A stretch of DNA of 64,000 bases from Xanthobacter oligotrophicus (GTDB lineage Bacteria > Pseudomonadota > Alphaproteobacteria > Rhizobiales > Xanthobacteraceae). Of the stretch, positions 1-8,955 are shown piece after piece. The notes under the pieces are model-generated. The model was not told where the DNA came from. It searched no databases and saw nothing but the letters and a program-made list of their open reading frames with translations. The DNA lies in the NCBI RefSeq assembly GCF_008364685.1, contig NZ_VTTL01000003.1, forward strand, positions 1-64,000, read 5' to 3'. The position numbers and the translations under genes were made by a program. Position 1 is the first letter of the stretch. Each line of letters begins with the position of its first letter.

Positions 1-343
1 CTTTTGCGGGCCCTTTTTCTATTCGGCGGCGCGGCCCGACCCCACCGCACGCCGGGAGCGGTGGCGGGCCTGCCCCCCCCCCCCCCCATCTTATCCCAAC
101 GGCCCGTGAGCTTCGCCCACGGGCCGTTGGCCAAGCCCGCGCGGCGCTTGGGCGAACCCACCTTGAGCGAACCCACTTGGCATCGGTCAAGGACCGAGGC
201 CGACGGTATGAGGATTTCGGCCGCGCCAACGGCCGGGATCCTCTTGTTCAAAGGAGAAGAACATCCCGGGTAGATCGCGATGCGGTCTGCCAACGCCCCG
301 TCATGTCTGAACAACCAAAACAAAAGACATCCAAGGAGGAAGC
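1..343. other. Intergenic region at the window start
   Basis: I see no convincing gene here; the short open frames have no ribosome-binding site or recognisable product. It holds a small hairpin (42-48 with 58-64), a run of 15 C residues (73-87), and a repeat element at 96-207. A strong Shine-Dalgarno sequence, AAGGAGGA at 333-340, belongs to the TRAP gene that follows. A gene end from outside the window could lie in the first bases but cannot be recognised. Confidence 0.6.
96..207 (-). repeat. Dispersed two-hairpin repeat, copy A
   Basis: This copy contains a perfect 13-bp stem (96-108 with 118-130) of the form CCAACGGCC...GGCCGTTGG. It also has a short CGGTC-aag-GACCG hairpin near 183-195. 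Read on the minus strand it aligns closely along its length with copy B at 38363-38461. Copy A carries an extra 15-bp tandem duplication (cttgggcgaacccac then cttgagcgaacccac). Both copies are intergenic. I do not recognise the family. Confidence 0.7.
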
Positions 344-1363
344 ATGTCCCACCTTACTCGTCGTACGATCCTGAAAGGCGCGGCGGCTGGACTTGCCGCC
401 GCAGGCGCCTTCAGCCTCGCCACCCCGTCCCGCGCCGCCGAATTCAGCTTCAAGCTGGGTGCGGACTGGCCCTCGGACCATCCCTCCTCGGTGCAGGCGC
501 GCATCGCCTGCGATCGCGTGCGCACCGAATCCGGCGGGCGGCTCGACATCCAGTTCTTCCCCAACAACCAGCTGGGCGGCGACACCGACATGCTCTCCCA
601 GGTGCGCCAGGGCGCGCTGGAGATGATGCTCATTCCCACCGGCGTGCTCTCCACCCTCTCGCCGGTGGCCGCCATCAACAATGTGGGCATGGCCTTCGAC
701 AATTATGATCAGGTCTGGAACGCCATGGACGGCGCGCTCGGCGCCATGGTGCGCAACGAGCTGACCAAGTTCGGCCTCGTCACCATGGACCGGATCTGGG
801 ACAACGGCTTCCGCCAGCTCACCACCGGCAGCAAGCAGGTCAACGATTTCAAGGATGTGCAGGGGCTGAAGATCCGGGTGCCGGTCTCCCCCATCTTCAT
901 CTCCCTGTGGAAGGCGTTCGGGGCCTCGCCCGCCAGCGCCAACATCAACGAGCTGTATACGGCGCTGCAGACCAAGGTGTTCGACGGCCAGGAGAATGCC
1001 ATCCCCCACCTGCAATTCTACCGCTTCTACGAGGTCCAGAAATATTGCGCCCTCACCTCGCACATGTGGGAAGGCTTCTGGATGATCTCCGGCCGCAAAG
1101 TGTGGGGGCGGCTTCCCGCCGACCTGCAGGACATGGTCCAGCACATCTTCAATGAGGAGGCCATCACCCAGCGCCGGCTGCTGGCGCAGTTCTCCTCCGG
1201 CATCAAGGAGAAGCTCATCTCCGAGGGCATGATCTTCAGCTCGCCCGACCGGGCGCCATTCCAGGAAGCCCTGACCCGGGGCGGGTTCTACGCGGAATGG
1301 CGCAAGACCTTCGGCGACGAGGCCTGGAGCCTTTTGGAATCCTCCACCCGCAAGCTGGTGTAA
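344..1363 (+). CDS. TRAP transporter substrate-binding protein (DctP family)
   Basis: This is the periplasmic solute receptor of a tripartite ATP-independent periplasmic transporter, a family that mostly binds organic acids. At 339 residues it has the usual length. It starts with a Tat-type signal (RR at residues 6-7, hydrophobic stretch, likely cleavage after the SRAA motif near 32), so it should be exported folded. The DctP fold is suggested by the FKLGADWP start, the LGGDTDMLSQVRQGALEM segment and the conserved LKIRVP strand. The start is set by AAGGAGGA six to eight bases upstream. No DctQ or DctM membrane gene follows, since the next gene is convergent, so its partners lie upstream of the window or elsewhere. 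The substrate is unknown. Confidence 0.9.
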   Translation: MSHLTRRTILKGAAAGLAAAGAFSLATPSRAAEFSFKLGADWPSDHPSSVQARIACDRVRTESGGRLDIQFFPNNQLGGDTDMLSQVRQGALEMMLIPTGVLSTLSPVAAINNVGMAFDNYDQVWNAMDGALGAMVRNELTKFGLVTMDRIWDNGFRQLTTGSKQVNDFKDVQGLKIRVPVSPIFISLWKAFGASPASANINELYTALQTKVFDGQENAIPHLQFYRFYEVQKYCALTSHMWEGFWMISGRKVWGRLPADLQDMVQHIFNEEAITQRRLLAQFSSGIKEKLISEGMIFSSPDRAPFQEALTRGGFYAEWRKTFGDEAWSLLESSTRKLV

Positions 1364-1396
1364 CCTCAGGCGACCCCGGCGCCCGGGCGGGCCTGT

Positions 1397-2599
1397 TCAG
1401 CGCGACAGCCAGAGCAGGCCCAGCAGCACGCCGGCGCCGAGAGCCAGCATCACCAGCAGGCCGAGCACGGCTCCCGCCCCGGCGAAGGTGAGCACATAGG
1501 CCGCCCCGAGCGGCGCCAAAGCCTGGGCCAGCAGCGCCGGCCGCGCTAGCCGTCCCGCCAGCACCGGATAGCGCTCCGCCCCCAAAAGCGCGAGGGGAAC
1601 CGCCCCCTTGGCGATGGAGAACAGGCCGTTGCCGGCGCCATAGGCGACCAGCGCCGCCGCGATGAGGGGGAAGCCGGCGGCGAGAAGCGCCAGCCCCACC
1701 GCCATCAGCCCCACCGCCCACGTCATGGTCCACAGCGGATGGTGGCGGCCGCCGCTCGCCTGTTCGATGGCGCGGGCGGCGACCTGGGATGGCCCAAGTA
1801 CCGCGCCCGCCGCCACCGCCTCGGCCAGGCTGAAGCCCTTGGCATTCAGCAGGGCCAGAACCTGCACCGACATGGTGGAGGCGATGATGCCCGCGAGGGT
1901 GACGATGCCGCCCAGCAGCAGGAAGGTGGTCAGCTCCGCACCGCGCAGGATGACGGGCGGCCGTCCCGCGCCGGCGCCGCGCGGGCCACTGGTGCGGCCT
2001 TGGGTCGGGAGCGCGACGGCCAGCAGGGGAACGCACACCGCCGCCTGCACCGCCGCATAGGTGAGGCAGGCGCCGCGCCAGCCGAGATGGGCGGCGAGGA
2101 AAGCGGAGATCGGCCAGCACACGGTGCTGGCGAAGCCGCCCCACAGGGTGAGCGAGGTGATCGGGCGACGGGCCGATGCGCCGTAGAGATGGCCCAGCGT
2201 GGCGAAGGCCGCGTCATAGAGGCTTGCCGCCATGCCGGCGCCGATGATGCACCAGCCGAGGGCGAACAGCGTGAGGCTCGGCGCCAGCGCGATGACGAGC
2301 AGCCCAAGGGACAGCAGGCCGCAGCCGGCCATCAGCACCGGCCGCCCGCCATGGGCCCCGATCAGCGCGCCGACCCGAGGCGATGCGAACCCCGCCACCA
2401 ACAGCCCGAGGGAGAGGCTGCCCACCACCCATTGCAGCGGCCAGCCGGTGTCCCCGGCGATGGGAGCGGCGAGCACCGCCAGCAGGTAATAGGACGAGCC
2501 CCAGGTGAGGATCTGCACCACGCCCAGCGCAACGATGATGCCCCGCGCCGCCCCCGGCGCGGCGGCGACAGATGCCGTGCCGCCGCCCGGCGCCGTCAC
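1397..2599 (-). CDS. MFS transporter at the end of the ars operon
   Basis: A 400-residue major facilitator with about 12 hydrophobic segments, starting with a short soluble tail and then a membrane helix at [16 protein letters not shown]. The GTG start at 2599 lies in a GTGA overlap with the arsH stop, which implies translational coupling and is the reason for choosing it over longer frames. As the last gene of the arsenic operon it probably exports an arsenic species. ArsK-type exporters of trivalent and methylated arsenicals are the closest idea I have. ArsJ is unlikely because no glyceraldehyde-3-phosphate dehydrogenase gene accompanies it. The fold is clear from sequence; the substrate is inferred only from context. 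Confidence 0.82.
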   Translation of the reverse strand: MTAPGGGTASVAAAPGAARGIIVALGVVQILTWGSSYYLLAVLAAPIAGDTGWPLQWVVGSLSLGLLVAGFASPRVGALIGAHGGRPVLMAGCGLLSLGLLVIALAPSLTLFALGWCIIGAGMAASLYDAAFATLGHLYGASARRPITSLTLWGGFASTVCWPISAFLAAHLGWRGACLTYAAVQAAVCVPLLAVALPTQGRTSGPRGAGAGRPPVILRGAELTTFLLLGGIVTLAGIIASTMSVQVLALLNAKGFSLAEAVAAGAVLGPSQVAARAIEQASGGRHHPLWTMTWAVGLMAVGLALLAAGFPLIAAALVAYGAGNGLFSIAKGAVPLALLGAERYPVLAGRLARPALLAQALAPLGAAYVLTFAGAGAVLGLLVMLALGAGVLLGLLWLSR

Positions 2600-3333
2600 C
2601 GCACGGCCGCGTCGAGGGCGAGGCGGGCGTCCAGCGCCGCGGCGGCTTCCCTGCGCTCGCTGTAGCGGTCGGTGAGATAAGGCGCCACGTCCCGGGTCAG
2701 CAGCGTGAACTTCACCAGTTCCTCCATCACGTCCACCACGCGGTCGTAATAGGGGGAGGGGTTCATGCGGCCGGCGGCGTCGAACTCCGCATAGGCTTTC
2801 GCCACCGAGGACTGGTTGGGGATGGTCAGCATGCGCATCCAGCGCCCCAGAATGCGCATCTGGTTGACGGCATTGAAGGACTGGGAGCCGCCGCACACCT
2901 GCATCAGCGCCAGGGTGCGGCCCTGGGTGGGGCGGATGGCACCGATGGCGAGCGGGATCCAGTCGATCTGCGCCTTCATCACCGCGCTCATGGCGCCGTG
3001 CCGCTCCGGGCTGCACCACACCTGCCCCTCGGACCACAGGGCCAGCTCGCGCAATTCCTGCACCTTGGGATGATCCACCGGCGCCCCGTCCGGCAGCGGC
3101 AGATCGTGGGGATCGAAGATGCGGGTTTCGGCGCCGAAATGCTGCAGCAGCCGCTCGGCCTCCCGCGTCAGCAGGCGGCTGTAGGAGCGCTCCCGCAGCG
3201 AGCCGTAGAGCAGCAGGATGCGCGGCGGATGCCGGGAGGGGGCGGCCGGCAGCAGGGCATCCATAGTCGGGAGGGGGAGGACGCGGGCGTCCAGGTTGGG
3301 CAGGGTGTTGTCGCTCATGGTGTCCTGCGTCAT
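2596..3333 (-). CDS. arsH: Arsenical resistance protein ArsH (NADPH-dependent FMN reductase)
   Basis: A 245-residue flavoprotein of the NADPH-dependent FMN reductase family. ArsH proteins are reported to oxidise trivalent methyl- and aryl-arsenicals to less toxic pentavalent forms and to reduce quinones. The phosphate-binding loop GSLRERSYS lies near residue 49, followed by the ArsH-typical [20 protein letters not shown] segment and [11 protein letters not shown]. The start at 3333 forms an ATGA overlap with the acr3 stop, and the stop forms a GTGA overlap with the MFS gene, so all three are probably coupled. A start at MSDN (3318) is possible. It is cytoplasmic and probably co-regulated from the arsR promoter. 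Confidence 0.93.
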   Translation of the reverse strand: MTQDTMSDNTLPNLDARVLPLPTMDALLPAAPSRHPPRILLLYGSLRERSYSRLLTREAERLLQHFGAETRIFDPHDLPLPDGAPVDHPKVQELRELALWSEGQVWCSPERHGAMSAVMKAQIDWIPLAIGAIRPTQGRTLALMQVCGGSQSFNAVNQMRILGRWMRMLTIPNQSSVAKAYAEFDAAGRMNPSPYYDRVVDVMEELVKFTLLTRDVAPYLTDRYSERREAAAALDARLALDAAVR

Positions 3334-4385
3334 GGCGTCTGGCGTGCCGGCTTTGCGGCCTGCCCCCCGCGCTCGTACCAGCCCTTGGAGCGGTTCACGA
3401 TCCACACCACGGAGAGCATCACCGGCACCTCGATGAGCACGCCCACCACGGTGGCCAGCGCCGCCCCGGACTGGAAGCCGAACAGGGAGATGGCCGCCGC
3501 CACCGCCAGCTCGAAGAAGTTGGATGCGCCGATGAGGGCGGACGGCCCCGCCACGCAATGCTCCTCCCCGGCAATGCGGTTGAGGATGTAGGCGAGGCCC
3601 GAGTTGAAATAGACCTGGATCAGGATCGGCACCGCCAGCAGTGCGATCACCAGCGGCTGGGCGATGATCTGTTCGCCCTGGAAGCCGAACAGCAGCACCA
3701 GCGTGGCGAGCAGCGCCACCAGCGAGACCGGACCGAGCCGCGCGAGCACACTATCGAGGGCTTGCGCCCCGCCCTGCGCCAGCAGCCGCCGGCGCACCAG
3801 TTGCGACACGATCACCGGAACCACGATGTAGAGCACCACCGACAGCACCAGCGTGCCCCACGGCACGGTGATGGCCGAGAGCCCCAGCAGCAGCGCCACG
3901 ATGGGGGCGAAGGCCACCACCATGATGGCATCGTTGAGCGCCACCTGGGACAGGGTGAAATGGGGCTCGCCACGGGTCAGGTTCGACCACACGAACACCA
4001 TGGCGGTGCAGGGCGCGGCGGCGAGGATGATGAGGCCGGCGATATAGCTGTCGATCTGGTCCGCCGGCAGCAGCGGGCGGAACAGCCAGCCGATGAACAG
4101 CCAGCCCAAAAGCGCCATGGAGAACGGCTTCACCGCCCAGTTCACCAGCAGCGTCACGCCGATGCCGCGCCAGTGGCGCCCGACCTCGCCCAGAGCGGCG
4201 AAGTCGATCTTCAGCAGCATGGGCACGATCATCAGCCAGATGAGCACCGCCACCGGAATATTGACCTTCGCCACCTCAACGACGGCAATGGCCTGGAACG
4301 CGGCCGGCGCCAGATGGCCGAGCGCGATGCCGACGATGATGCACAGGCCGACCCAGACGGTGAGGAACCGTTCAAAAATGGACAT
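3330..4385 (-). CDS. acr3: Arsenite efflux permease Acr3
   Basis: A 351-residue inner-membrane protein with about ten hydrophobic segments. Acr3 carriers of the bile/arsenite/riboflavin transporter superfamily expel As(III) using the proton gradient. The conserved cysteine of the fourth membrane helix is present (C126 in [19 protein letters not shown]), as is the conserved [10 protein letters not shown]-like cytoplasmic loop. I chose the start MSIFERFL at 4385 because upstream sequence in the frame is arginine-rich and unlike the family. It lies 23 bases after arsC and overlaps arsH by four bases. It exports the arsenite made by the two upstream reductases. Confidence 0.94.
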   Translation of the reverse strand: MSIFERFLTVWVGLCIIVGIALGHLAPAAFQAIAVVEVAKVNIPVAVLIWLMIVPMLLKIDFAALGEVGRHWRGIGVTLLVNWAVKPFSMALLGWLFIGWLFRPLLPADQIDSYIAGLIILAAAPCTAMVFVWSNLTRGEPHFTLSQVALNDAIMVVAFAPIVALLLGLSAITVPWGTLVLSVVLYIVVPVIVSQLVRRRLLAQGGAQALDSVLARLGPVSLVALLATLVLLFGFQGEQIIAQPLVIALLAVPILIQVYFNSGLAYILNRIAGEEHCVAGPSALIGASNFFELAVAAAISLFGFQSGAALATVVGVLIEVPVMLSVVWIVNRSKGWYERGGQAAKPARQTP

Positions 4386-4408
4386 GATGGAAATCTCTCT
4401 GCCGTGCT

Positions 4409-4834
4409 TCAGCCGGCGGCGACGGGCTGGCCGGCGGCATCCACCACACGCTCGCCGTCTTCCTTGGCGAAGGCGCCCTGCTGGGGCGGCAGCAGGTCCA
4501 GCACCAGCTCGGACGGGCGGCACAGGCGCACGCCCTTGGGCGACACCACCAGCGGCCGGTTGATGAGGATGGGATGGGCCATCATGGCGTCGAGCAGGGC
4601 GTCGTCGGTGAGCGCCGGATCGGCAAGGCCAAGCTCGCCATAGGGCGTGCCCTTCTCCCGCAGCGCGCCGCGCACCGTGAGGCCGGCGCGGGCGATAAGC
4701 TCAGCCAGCAGCGGGCGCGACGGCGGGGTTTTCAGATATTCGATCACATGCGGCTCGATGCCCGCATTGCGGATCATGGCCAGGGTGTTGCGCGAGGTGC
4801 CGCAGGCGGGGTTGTGGTAGATGATCACGTCCAT
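4409..4834 (-). CDS. arsC: Arsenate reductase, glutaredoxin-dependent ArsC family
   Basis: A 141-residue cytoplasmic enzyme reducing arsenate to arsenite with glutathione and glutaredoxin. The catalytic motif HNPACGTSRNTL places the nucleophilic cysteine at position 11, as in plasmid R773 ArsC. Downstream come the family segments HVIEYLKTPPSR and HPILINRPLVVSPKGVRLCRP, the latter with the substrate-binding arginines. Length and start match the family. It sits eight bases after a second, unrelated arsenate reductase and 23 bases before acr3. Having both reductase types lets the cell draw on either glutathione/glutaredoxin or thioredoxin. Confidence 0.94.
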   Translation of the reverse strand: MDVIIYHNPACGTSRNTLAMIRNAGIEPHVIEYLKTPPSRPLLAELIARAGLTVRGALREKGTPYGELGLADPALTDDALLDAMMAHPILINRPLVVSPKGVRLCRPSELVLDLLPPQQGAFAKEDGERVVDAAGQPVAAG

Positions 4835-4842
4835 GGCGGGCC

Positions 4843-5412
4843 TCACGCAACGTTCGGGCGGGGGTGGGTGGTGCCGTCGAGCCGGCCGATCTCCCGCAGT
4901 TGCGCGCCCAGCGCGAGCCGGTCGAGCCTGGCGATGGGCAGGGCGGTGAACACCGAGATGCGATTGCGCAGATAACGGAAGGCGGCGACGAAGGCGGCCT
5001 CCTTCTGGATGTCGGTGCCCTCCACCGCCGCGGGGTCCTCGATGCCCCAATGGGCGGTCATGGGCTGGCCCGGCCAGAGCGGACAGATTTCGCCGGCGGC
5101 GTTGTCGCAGACGGTGAAGACGAAATCCATCACCGGCGCGTCGGGGGCCGCGAACTCCGCCCAATTCTTGGAGCGGAAGCCTTCGGCGGGATAGTCGAGG
5201 GCGGCCAGCACCTTGAGAGCATAGGGGTTCACCTCGCCCTTCGGCTGGCTGCCGGCCGAAAAGGCCCTGAAGCGGCCGGCGCCGTCCTTGTTCAGGATGC
5301 TCTCGGCGAGGATCGAGCGCGCGGAATTGCCGGTGCACAGGAACAGCACGTTGAAGACGTGCCCCGTGGTGGCGTCGGGCAGACTTGAATCAGGCGTCGT
5401 TGCGTCAGACAT
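4843..5412 (-). CDS. Arsenate reductase, low-molecular-weight phosphatase family
   Basis: A 189-residue protein of the low-molecular-weight tyrosine phosphatase-like arsenate reductase family. The CX5R phosphate loop is LCTGNSARS (C26 to R32), and two further cysteines in VCDNAAGEICPLWPG (C102 and C110) match the redox relay of thioredoxin-coupled ArsC proteins. The segment WGIEDPA is the acid-loop region. The first 18 residues are a poorly conserved tail, but the ATG at 5412 overlaps the arsR stop by eight bases, which supports it. It is the first enzyme gene after the regulator. A true protein phosphatase is less likely because of the extra cysteines and the operon. Confidence 0.92.
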   Translation of the reverse strand: MSDATTPDSSLPDATTGHVFNVLFLCTGNSARSILAESILNKDGAGRFRAFSAGSQPKGEVNPYALKVLAALDYPAEGFRSKNWAEFAAPDAPVMDFVFTVCDNAAGEICPLWPGQPMTAHWGIEDPAAVEGTDIQKEAAFVAAFRYLRNRISVFTALPIARLDRLALGAQLREIGRLDGTTHPRPNVA

Positions 5413-5764
5413 GGGTGGCCTCGGTCGGTTCGCAGGCGCAGGACAAAGCGGCGACGGCGGGGGCGCACACCTCGGGGTGGCCCTGGCAGCAGTCGCGCAT
5501 GAGGAAGGCGATCAGGCCCGACAGGGTCGGATAGACCGCGCTGTAGAGGATGGAGCGCCCCTCGCGTCGCGACGCCACCAGCCCCGCCTGCTCCAGGTGG
5601 CTCAGGTGAAACGACATGCGCGAGGACGAGGCCCCATCCATGGCCGCGCCGATGGCGCCGGCGGCGAGGCCTTCCGGGCCGGCCTCCACCAGCAACCGCA
5701 AGATGCGCAGCCGCGTCTCCTGCGAGAGCGCAGCGAAGGCGGCAAGGGCGTGGGCTTCATCCAT
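5405..5764 (-). CDS. arsR: ArsR/SmtB-type arsenic-responsive repressor
   Basis: A 119-residue winged-helix repressor that leaves DNA when As(III) or Sb(III) binds. The helix-turn-helix is ASSSRMSFHLSHLEQAGLV (about 45-63), followed by the wing REGRSILYS. The E. coli-type CVC metal site in the DNA-binding helix is absent. Instead cysteines cluster near the C-terminus at C92, C93, C100, C109 and C111, resembling the Acidithiobacillus arrangement of adjacent cysteines plus one a few residues on. It is the first gene of the operon, and its start codon lies only two bases from a 30-bp palindrome, so autoregulation is very likely. Confidence 0.94.
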   Translation of the reverse strand: MDEAHALAAFAALSQETRLRILRLLVEAGPEGLAAGAIGAAMDGASSSRMSFHLSHLEQAGLVASRREGRSILYSAVYPTLSGLIAFLMRDCCQGHPEVCAPAVAALSCACEPTEATHV

Positions 5765-5765
5765 T

Positions 5766-5795
5766 TCAATACCTCAATATATATTGAGATATTGA
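5766..5795. promoter_or_regulatory. Palindromic ArsR operator upstream of arsR
   Basis: The core CTCAATATATATTGAG (5773-5788) is a perfect 16-bp palindrome. TCAATA (5766-5771) and TATTGA (5790-5795) extend it to 30 bp with one mismatched pair. It is AT-rich in a GC-rich region and starts two bases from the arsR start codon. It therefore overlaps the probable ribosome-binding site (GAGG) and start-proximal promoter, so bound ArsR would block transcription. Confidence 0.85.
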
Positions 5796-5935
5796 TCAAA
5801 GCGGATGGCGTTGGCAAGCGATTTGGTGGGGGAGGTCGTGCCTCAAATTGAAAGGGAGCACCGCTGCCGCTCCCTCTCCCGCACCGAAGCCGGATGTTTC
5901 CGGCCTCGGACGGGAATGGACAACGGCGACGCGCC

Positions 5936-6259
5936 CTATGCGCTGCGCAGGGCGCCGAAGCGCACCGTCGGTTCGGCACGGATCAGGGCCGGGAAGGTGG
6001 CGCGGAAGCGGGCGAGGTGGGGCGTCTCCAGATGGGCGTCGAATGCGGCGCGGTCGTCATAGATCTCAAAGAATACCACGGTGGACGACCCCTCCAGCAC
6101 GGTCACCTCGAACTGCTGGCAACCCGGCTCGTCGACCACCGAATGGGCGGCGTCATCGCGCGCGACGGCGAGGAAATCGGCGAGGCGGGCGGGCTCCACA
6201 TCGAACTCCGCGATCACCACGAAAGGCGCCGGGGTGGCGTTCAACTCGGTCGTGCTCAT
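5936..6259 (-). CDS. Putative quinol monooxygenase (antibiotic biosynthesis monooxygenase domain)
   Basis: A 107-residue single-domain protein of the ABM ferredoxin-like dimeric barrel family. Visible signatures are the first strand FVVIAEFDVEPARLADFL, the core DEPGCQQFEV, and the closing strand FFEIYDDRAAFDAHLETPHLARF. Members oxidise quinols or small aromatics without cofactor, or have uncharacterised roles. It reads toward the ars operon and starts 38 bases beyond the regulator gene stop on the same strand, so it could be co-transcribed with it. Nothing here fixes a substrate. Confidence 0.85.
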   Translation of the reverse strand: MSTTELNATPAPFVVIAEFDVEPARLADFLAVARDDAAHSVVDEPGCQQFEVTVLEGSSTVVFFEIYDDRAAFDAHLETPHLARFRATFPALIRAEPTVRFGALRSA

Positions 6260-6297
6260 GGGGTCTCCTCGTGTTGCACCCGGTGTGGCCGGGGTCT

Positions 6298-7386
6298 CTA
6301 ATCGAACACCCGCGTCTCCTCCGCCGGGGCGGAGCGGCGGGCGGGACGGACGGTGGCGCGGCGGAAGGCGGCGGGCGTCTCGCCGAAGCGGGCCTTGAAC
6401 GCCCGCCCGAAATGGGAGCCGTCGGCAAAGCCCAGATCGGCGGCGATACGGGCGGCGGAAAACGGGGTGTTGGCCAGCATCCAGCGGGCATGGCGCAGGC
6501 GCAGCGCCAGGTAGCTCTCCTGCGGGCTTTCCCCCAGGCGCTCGGCAAACAGCCGCTCCAGCTGGCGCGGGCTCACCGCCAGCGCATCGGCCAGCGCCGC
6601 GATGGGCAAAGGCTCGGCGAGGTTCTGCTCCATCAGCAGCAGCGCGCGGGAGACGCGTGCATCCTCGATGCCGCCGTCCCCCCGCCCTTCACCCGCACCG
6701 CCTTGCCCGCCCAGACTTGGTGCCGGCTGGGCGCTATCGGCCGTGCGCGGGCGGTCGATGAGCAGGATGTTGAGCGCCTTCTGCGCCACCGCCGATCCCA
6801 GATGCTGGGTGACCAGCTGCGCCGCAAGGTCCGCCACCCCGGCCCCGCCGGAGCAGGTGATGCGATCGCCATCCACCACGAACAGCTGGTCGGCCACCGG
6901 CACGAGGGTGGGGAATTCCTCCAGGAAATCGCGGTAGTGGTACCAGCTGACACAGCATTTGCGCTGCGCCATCAGCCCCAGCCGGCACAGCACGAACGAG
7001 CCGGTGCACACCCCCACCAGCGGCACATTCTCCCGCGCCGCGCGCTGGAGCCAGGTGGCCACCATGGGTGGCAGCGGCGGCATGCCGTGCAGCAGGCCGC
7101 CCACCACCACGATGTAGTCGAAATCGCCGGGATCGCCGAAATCGGCGGTGGGCTGGATGTCGATGCCGCAGGACGAACGCGCCGGGCGCCGGCCGGGGCT
7201 CATCACCTGCCACGAACAGCCGATGGGACGCGAGCGGTCGCCCTCGTCGGCGGCGAGGCGCAGCACGTCCACGAAGCTCGAAAACGCGGTGAGGGTGAAA
7301 TTGTGCATGAGCACGAAGCCCACCCGCAGCTTAGCGCTCGGGTGCCGGGCACCCGGCGGCGTTCGGGAGGGCAGTGAATGTCGCAT
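6298..7386 (-). CDS. GATase1-AraC (GlxA-family) regulator of sarcosine/betaine genes
   Basis: A 362-residue regulator with an N-terminal DJ-1/PfpI-like amidotransferase-type sensor (about 20-210; nucleophile-elbow-like VCTGSFVLC) and a C-terminal AraC helix-turn-helix pair (about 250-345; SPRQLERLFAERLGESPQ and ADLGFADGSHFGRAFKARFGETP). This is the architecture of Pseudomonas GbdR (betaine and dimethylglycine) and SouR (sarcosine). It is divergent from sdaA-glyA-soxBDAG, so it is probably their activator, with a methylated glycine as inducer. The start MRHSLPSR at 7386 is chosen because the long upstream frame runs into sdaA antisense. The glycine- and alanine-rich linker near residue 230 is low complexity. 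Confidence 0.88.
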   Translation of the reverse strand: MRHSLPSRTPPGARHPSAKLRVGFVLMHNFTLTAFSSFVDVLRLAADEGDRSRPIGCSWQVMSPGRRPARSSCGIDIQPTADFGDPGDFDYIVVVGGLLHGMPPLPPMVATWLQRAARENVPLVGVCTGSFVLCRLGLMAQRKCCVSWYHYRDFLEEFPTLVPVADQLFVVDGDRITCSGGAGVADLAAQLVTQHLGSAVAQKALNILLIDRPRTADSAQPAPSLGGQGGAGEGRGDGGIEDARVSRALLLMEQNLAEPLPIAALADALAVSPRQLERLFAERLGESPQESYLALRLRHARWMLANTPFSAARIAADLGFADGSHFGRAFKARFGETPAAFRRATVRPARRSAPAEETRVFD

Positions 7387-7579
7387 CTGTTCCAGACAAG
7401 GGTCGCACCACGCCGAGATCAATGCGCTTTCGGCAGGCAGTATCGCAGCATCGGCCCCGTCCGGGGGCAGGTCAAGACCGGGCGAAATCCTCTCCCCCAG
7501 GCGGGAAAGAGGAGCGGTCGGCGCGCGCCGAAACGGCGTTGCCCAACACAGCGGCACACCCCCAAGGCAGAGGCAACCG
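7387..7579. promoter_or_regulatory. Divergent control region between the regulator and sdaA
   Basis: A 193-bp gap between two divergent starts, so it must carry the promoters of both the GATase1-AraC gene and the sda-gly-sox operon. I could not pick out a confident operator half-site. The only clear element is the purine-rich AGGCAGAGG just before the sdaA start. Confidence 0.5.
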
Positions 7580-8926
7580 ATGATCAGCGTGTTCGACCTC
7601 TTCAAGATCGGCATCGGCCCGTCCTCGTCGCACACGGTGGGGCCCATGGTGGCGGCGCGGCGGTTTCGCGATGGGCTGCCGCAGGACACGCGGCGCGTGA
7701 CGGCGGAGCTGTTCGGCTCGCTGGCCTGGACCGGCAAGGGCCACGGCTCCGACACCGCCATCTGCGTCGGCCTCATGGGCGCCGCGCCCGACACGCTGGA
7801 CCCGGACGAGGTGCCGGTGCTCACCGCGCGCCTCGCCATCCAGAAATTCATCGAGGTGGACGGCGCCCGCATCGCCTTCGATGCCGAGCGTGACCTGATC
7901 TTCGATTTCGCCACCCTGCTGCCGCTCCACTCCAACGGCATGCGCTTTCGTGCGTTTGGAGAGGACGGCGCGATCCTCGAAGAACGCGTGTTCTATTCCA
8001 TCGGCGGCGGCTTCGTGGTGGAGGAGGGCGAGGCGCGCGAAGCGACGGCGCAGGACGTGCCCCACCCCTTCGCCACGGCGGCGGAGCTGCTCTCCGCCTG
8101 CGCCCGCGCGCAGCTCTCCATCGCCGATTTGCAACTGGCCAACGAGTGCGCCCTGCGCCCCTGCGAGGATGTGGAACGGGGCCTTGATGCCATCCTGGAC
8201 GCCATGTTCGCCTCCATCGACCGGGGGCTCGCCCGCGAGGGCGCCCTGCCCGGCCGGCTCAGGGTGAAACGGCGGGCCAAGGCCATCCACGCCCAGCTTC
8301 AGGCCGATCGTCTCGCCAACCAGCGCCCGCCCCACGAGATCATGGACTGGGTCTCGGTGTTCGCCATGGCGGTGAACGAGGAGAATGCCGCCGGCGGGCG
8401 CATCGTCACCGCCCCCACCAACGGGGCGGCGGGCATCGTGCCGGCGGTGCTGCGCTATGTGCGCGACATCTGCCCCGATACCAGCCACGCCCAGCTGCGG
8501 GACTTCCTTCTGACGGCGGCGGCGGTGGGCGCGCTCATCAAGCGCAACGCCTCCATTTCCGGTGCCGAAGTGGGCTGCCAGGGCGAGGTGGGCTCGGCTG
8601 CCTCCATGGCGGCGGCGGGGCTCGCGGCGGTGCTGGGGGCAAGCCCGGCGCAGATCGAGAACGCCGCCGAGATCGCCATGGAACATCACCTCGGCATGAC
8701 CTGCGACCCCATCGGCGGGCTGGTGCAGATCCCCTGCATCGAGCGCAACGCCTTCGGCGCCAACAAGGCCATCGCCGCCGCCTCGCTGGCGCTTCGGGGC
8801 GACGGCATCCACCACGTCTCCCTCGACCAGGTGATCGAGACCATGCGCCAGACCGGCGCCGACATGCAGTCCAAATACAAGGAAACCTCCCAGGGCGGCC
8901 TCGCGGTCAACGTGCCGGAATGCTGA
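7580..8926 (+). CDS. sdaA: L-serine dehydratase (ammonia-lyase), iron-sulfur type
   Basis: A 448-residue single-chain enzyme converting L-serine to pyruvate and ammonia with a [4Fe-4S] cluster. The beta-like N-terminal domain begins [22 protein letters not shown], the family hallmark. The alpha-like domain holds the cluster cysteines in [12 protein letters not shown] and [18 protein letters not shown], and it ends with the typical [18 protein letters not shown] tail. The ATG at 7580 is preceded by AGGCAGAGG; longer frames overlap the divergent regulator. As first gene of the sarcosine module it would take serine made by GlyA into central metabolism. Confidence 0.95.
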   Translation: MISVFDLFKIGIGPSSSHTVGPMVAARRFRDGLPQDTRRVTAELFGSLAWTGKGHGSDTAICVGLMGAAPDTLDPDEVPVLTARLAIQKFIEVDGARIAFDAERDLIFDFATLLPLHSNGMRFRAFGEDGAILEERVFYSIGGGFVVEEGEAREATAQDVPHPFATAAELLSACARAQLSIADLQLANECALRPCEDVERGLDAILDAMFASIDRGLAREGALPGRLRVKRRAKAIHAQLQADRLANQRPPHEIMDWVSVFAMAVNEENAAGGRIVTAPTNGAAGIVPAVLRYVRDICPDTSHAQLRDFLLTAAAVGALIKRNASISGAEVGCQGEVGSAASMAAAGLAAVLGASPAQIENAAEIAMEHHLGMTCDPIGGLVQIPCIERNAFGANKAIAAASLALRGDGIHHVSLDQVIETMRQTGADMQSKYKETSQGGLAVNVPEC

Positions 8927-8955
8927 GAGGTCACGTGCGAACTCCGGCTTCAAAA

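Noticed and set aside
1397-2599. ArsJ (exporter of arseno-phosphoglycerate)
   Set aside because: ArsJ is paired with a glyceraldehyde-3-phosphate dehydrogenase gene, which is absent here.
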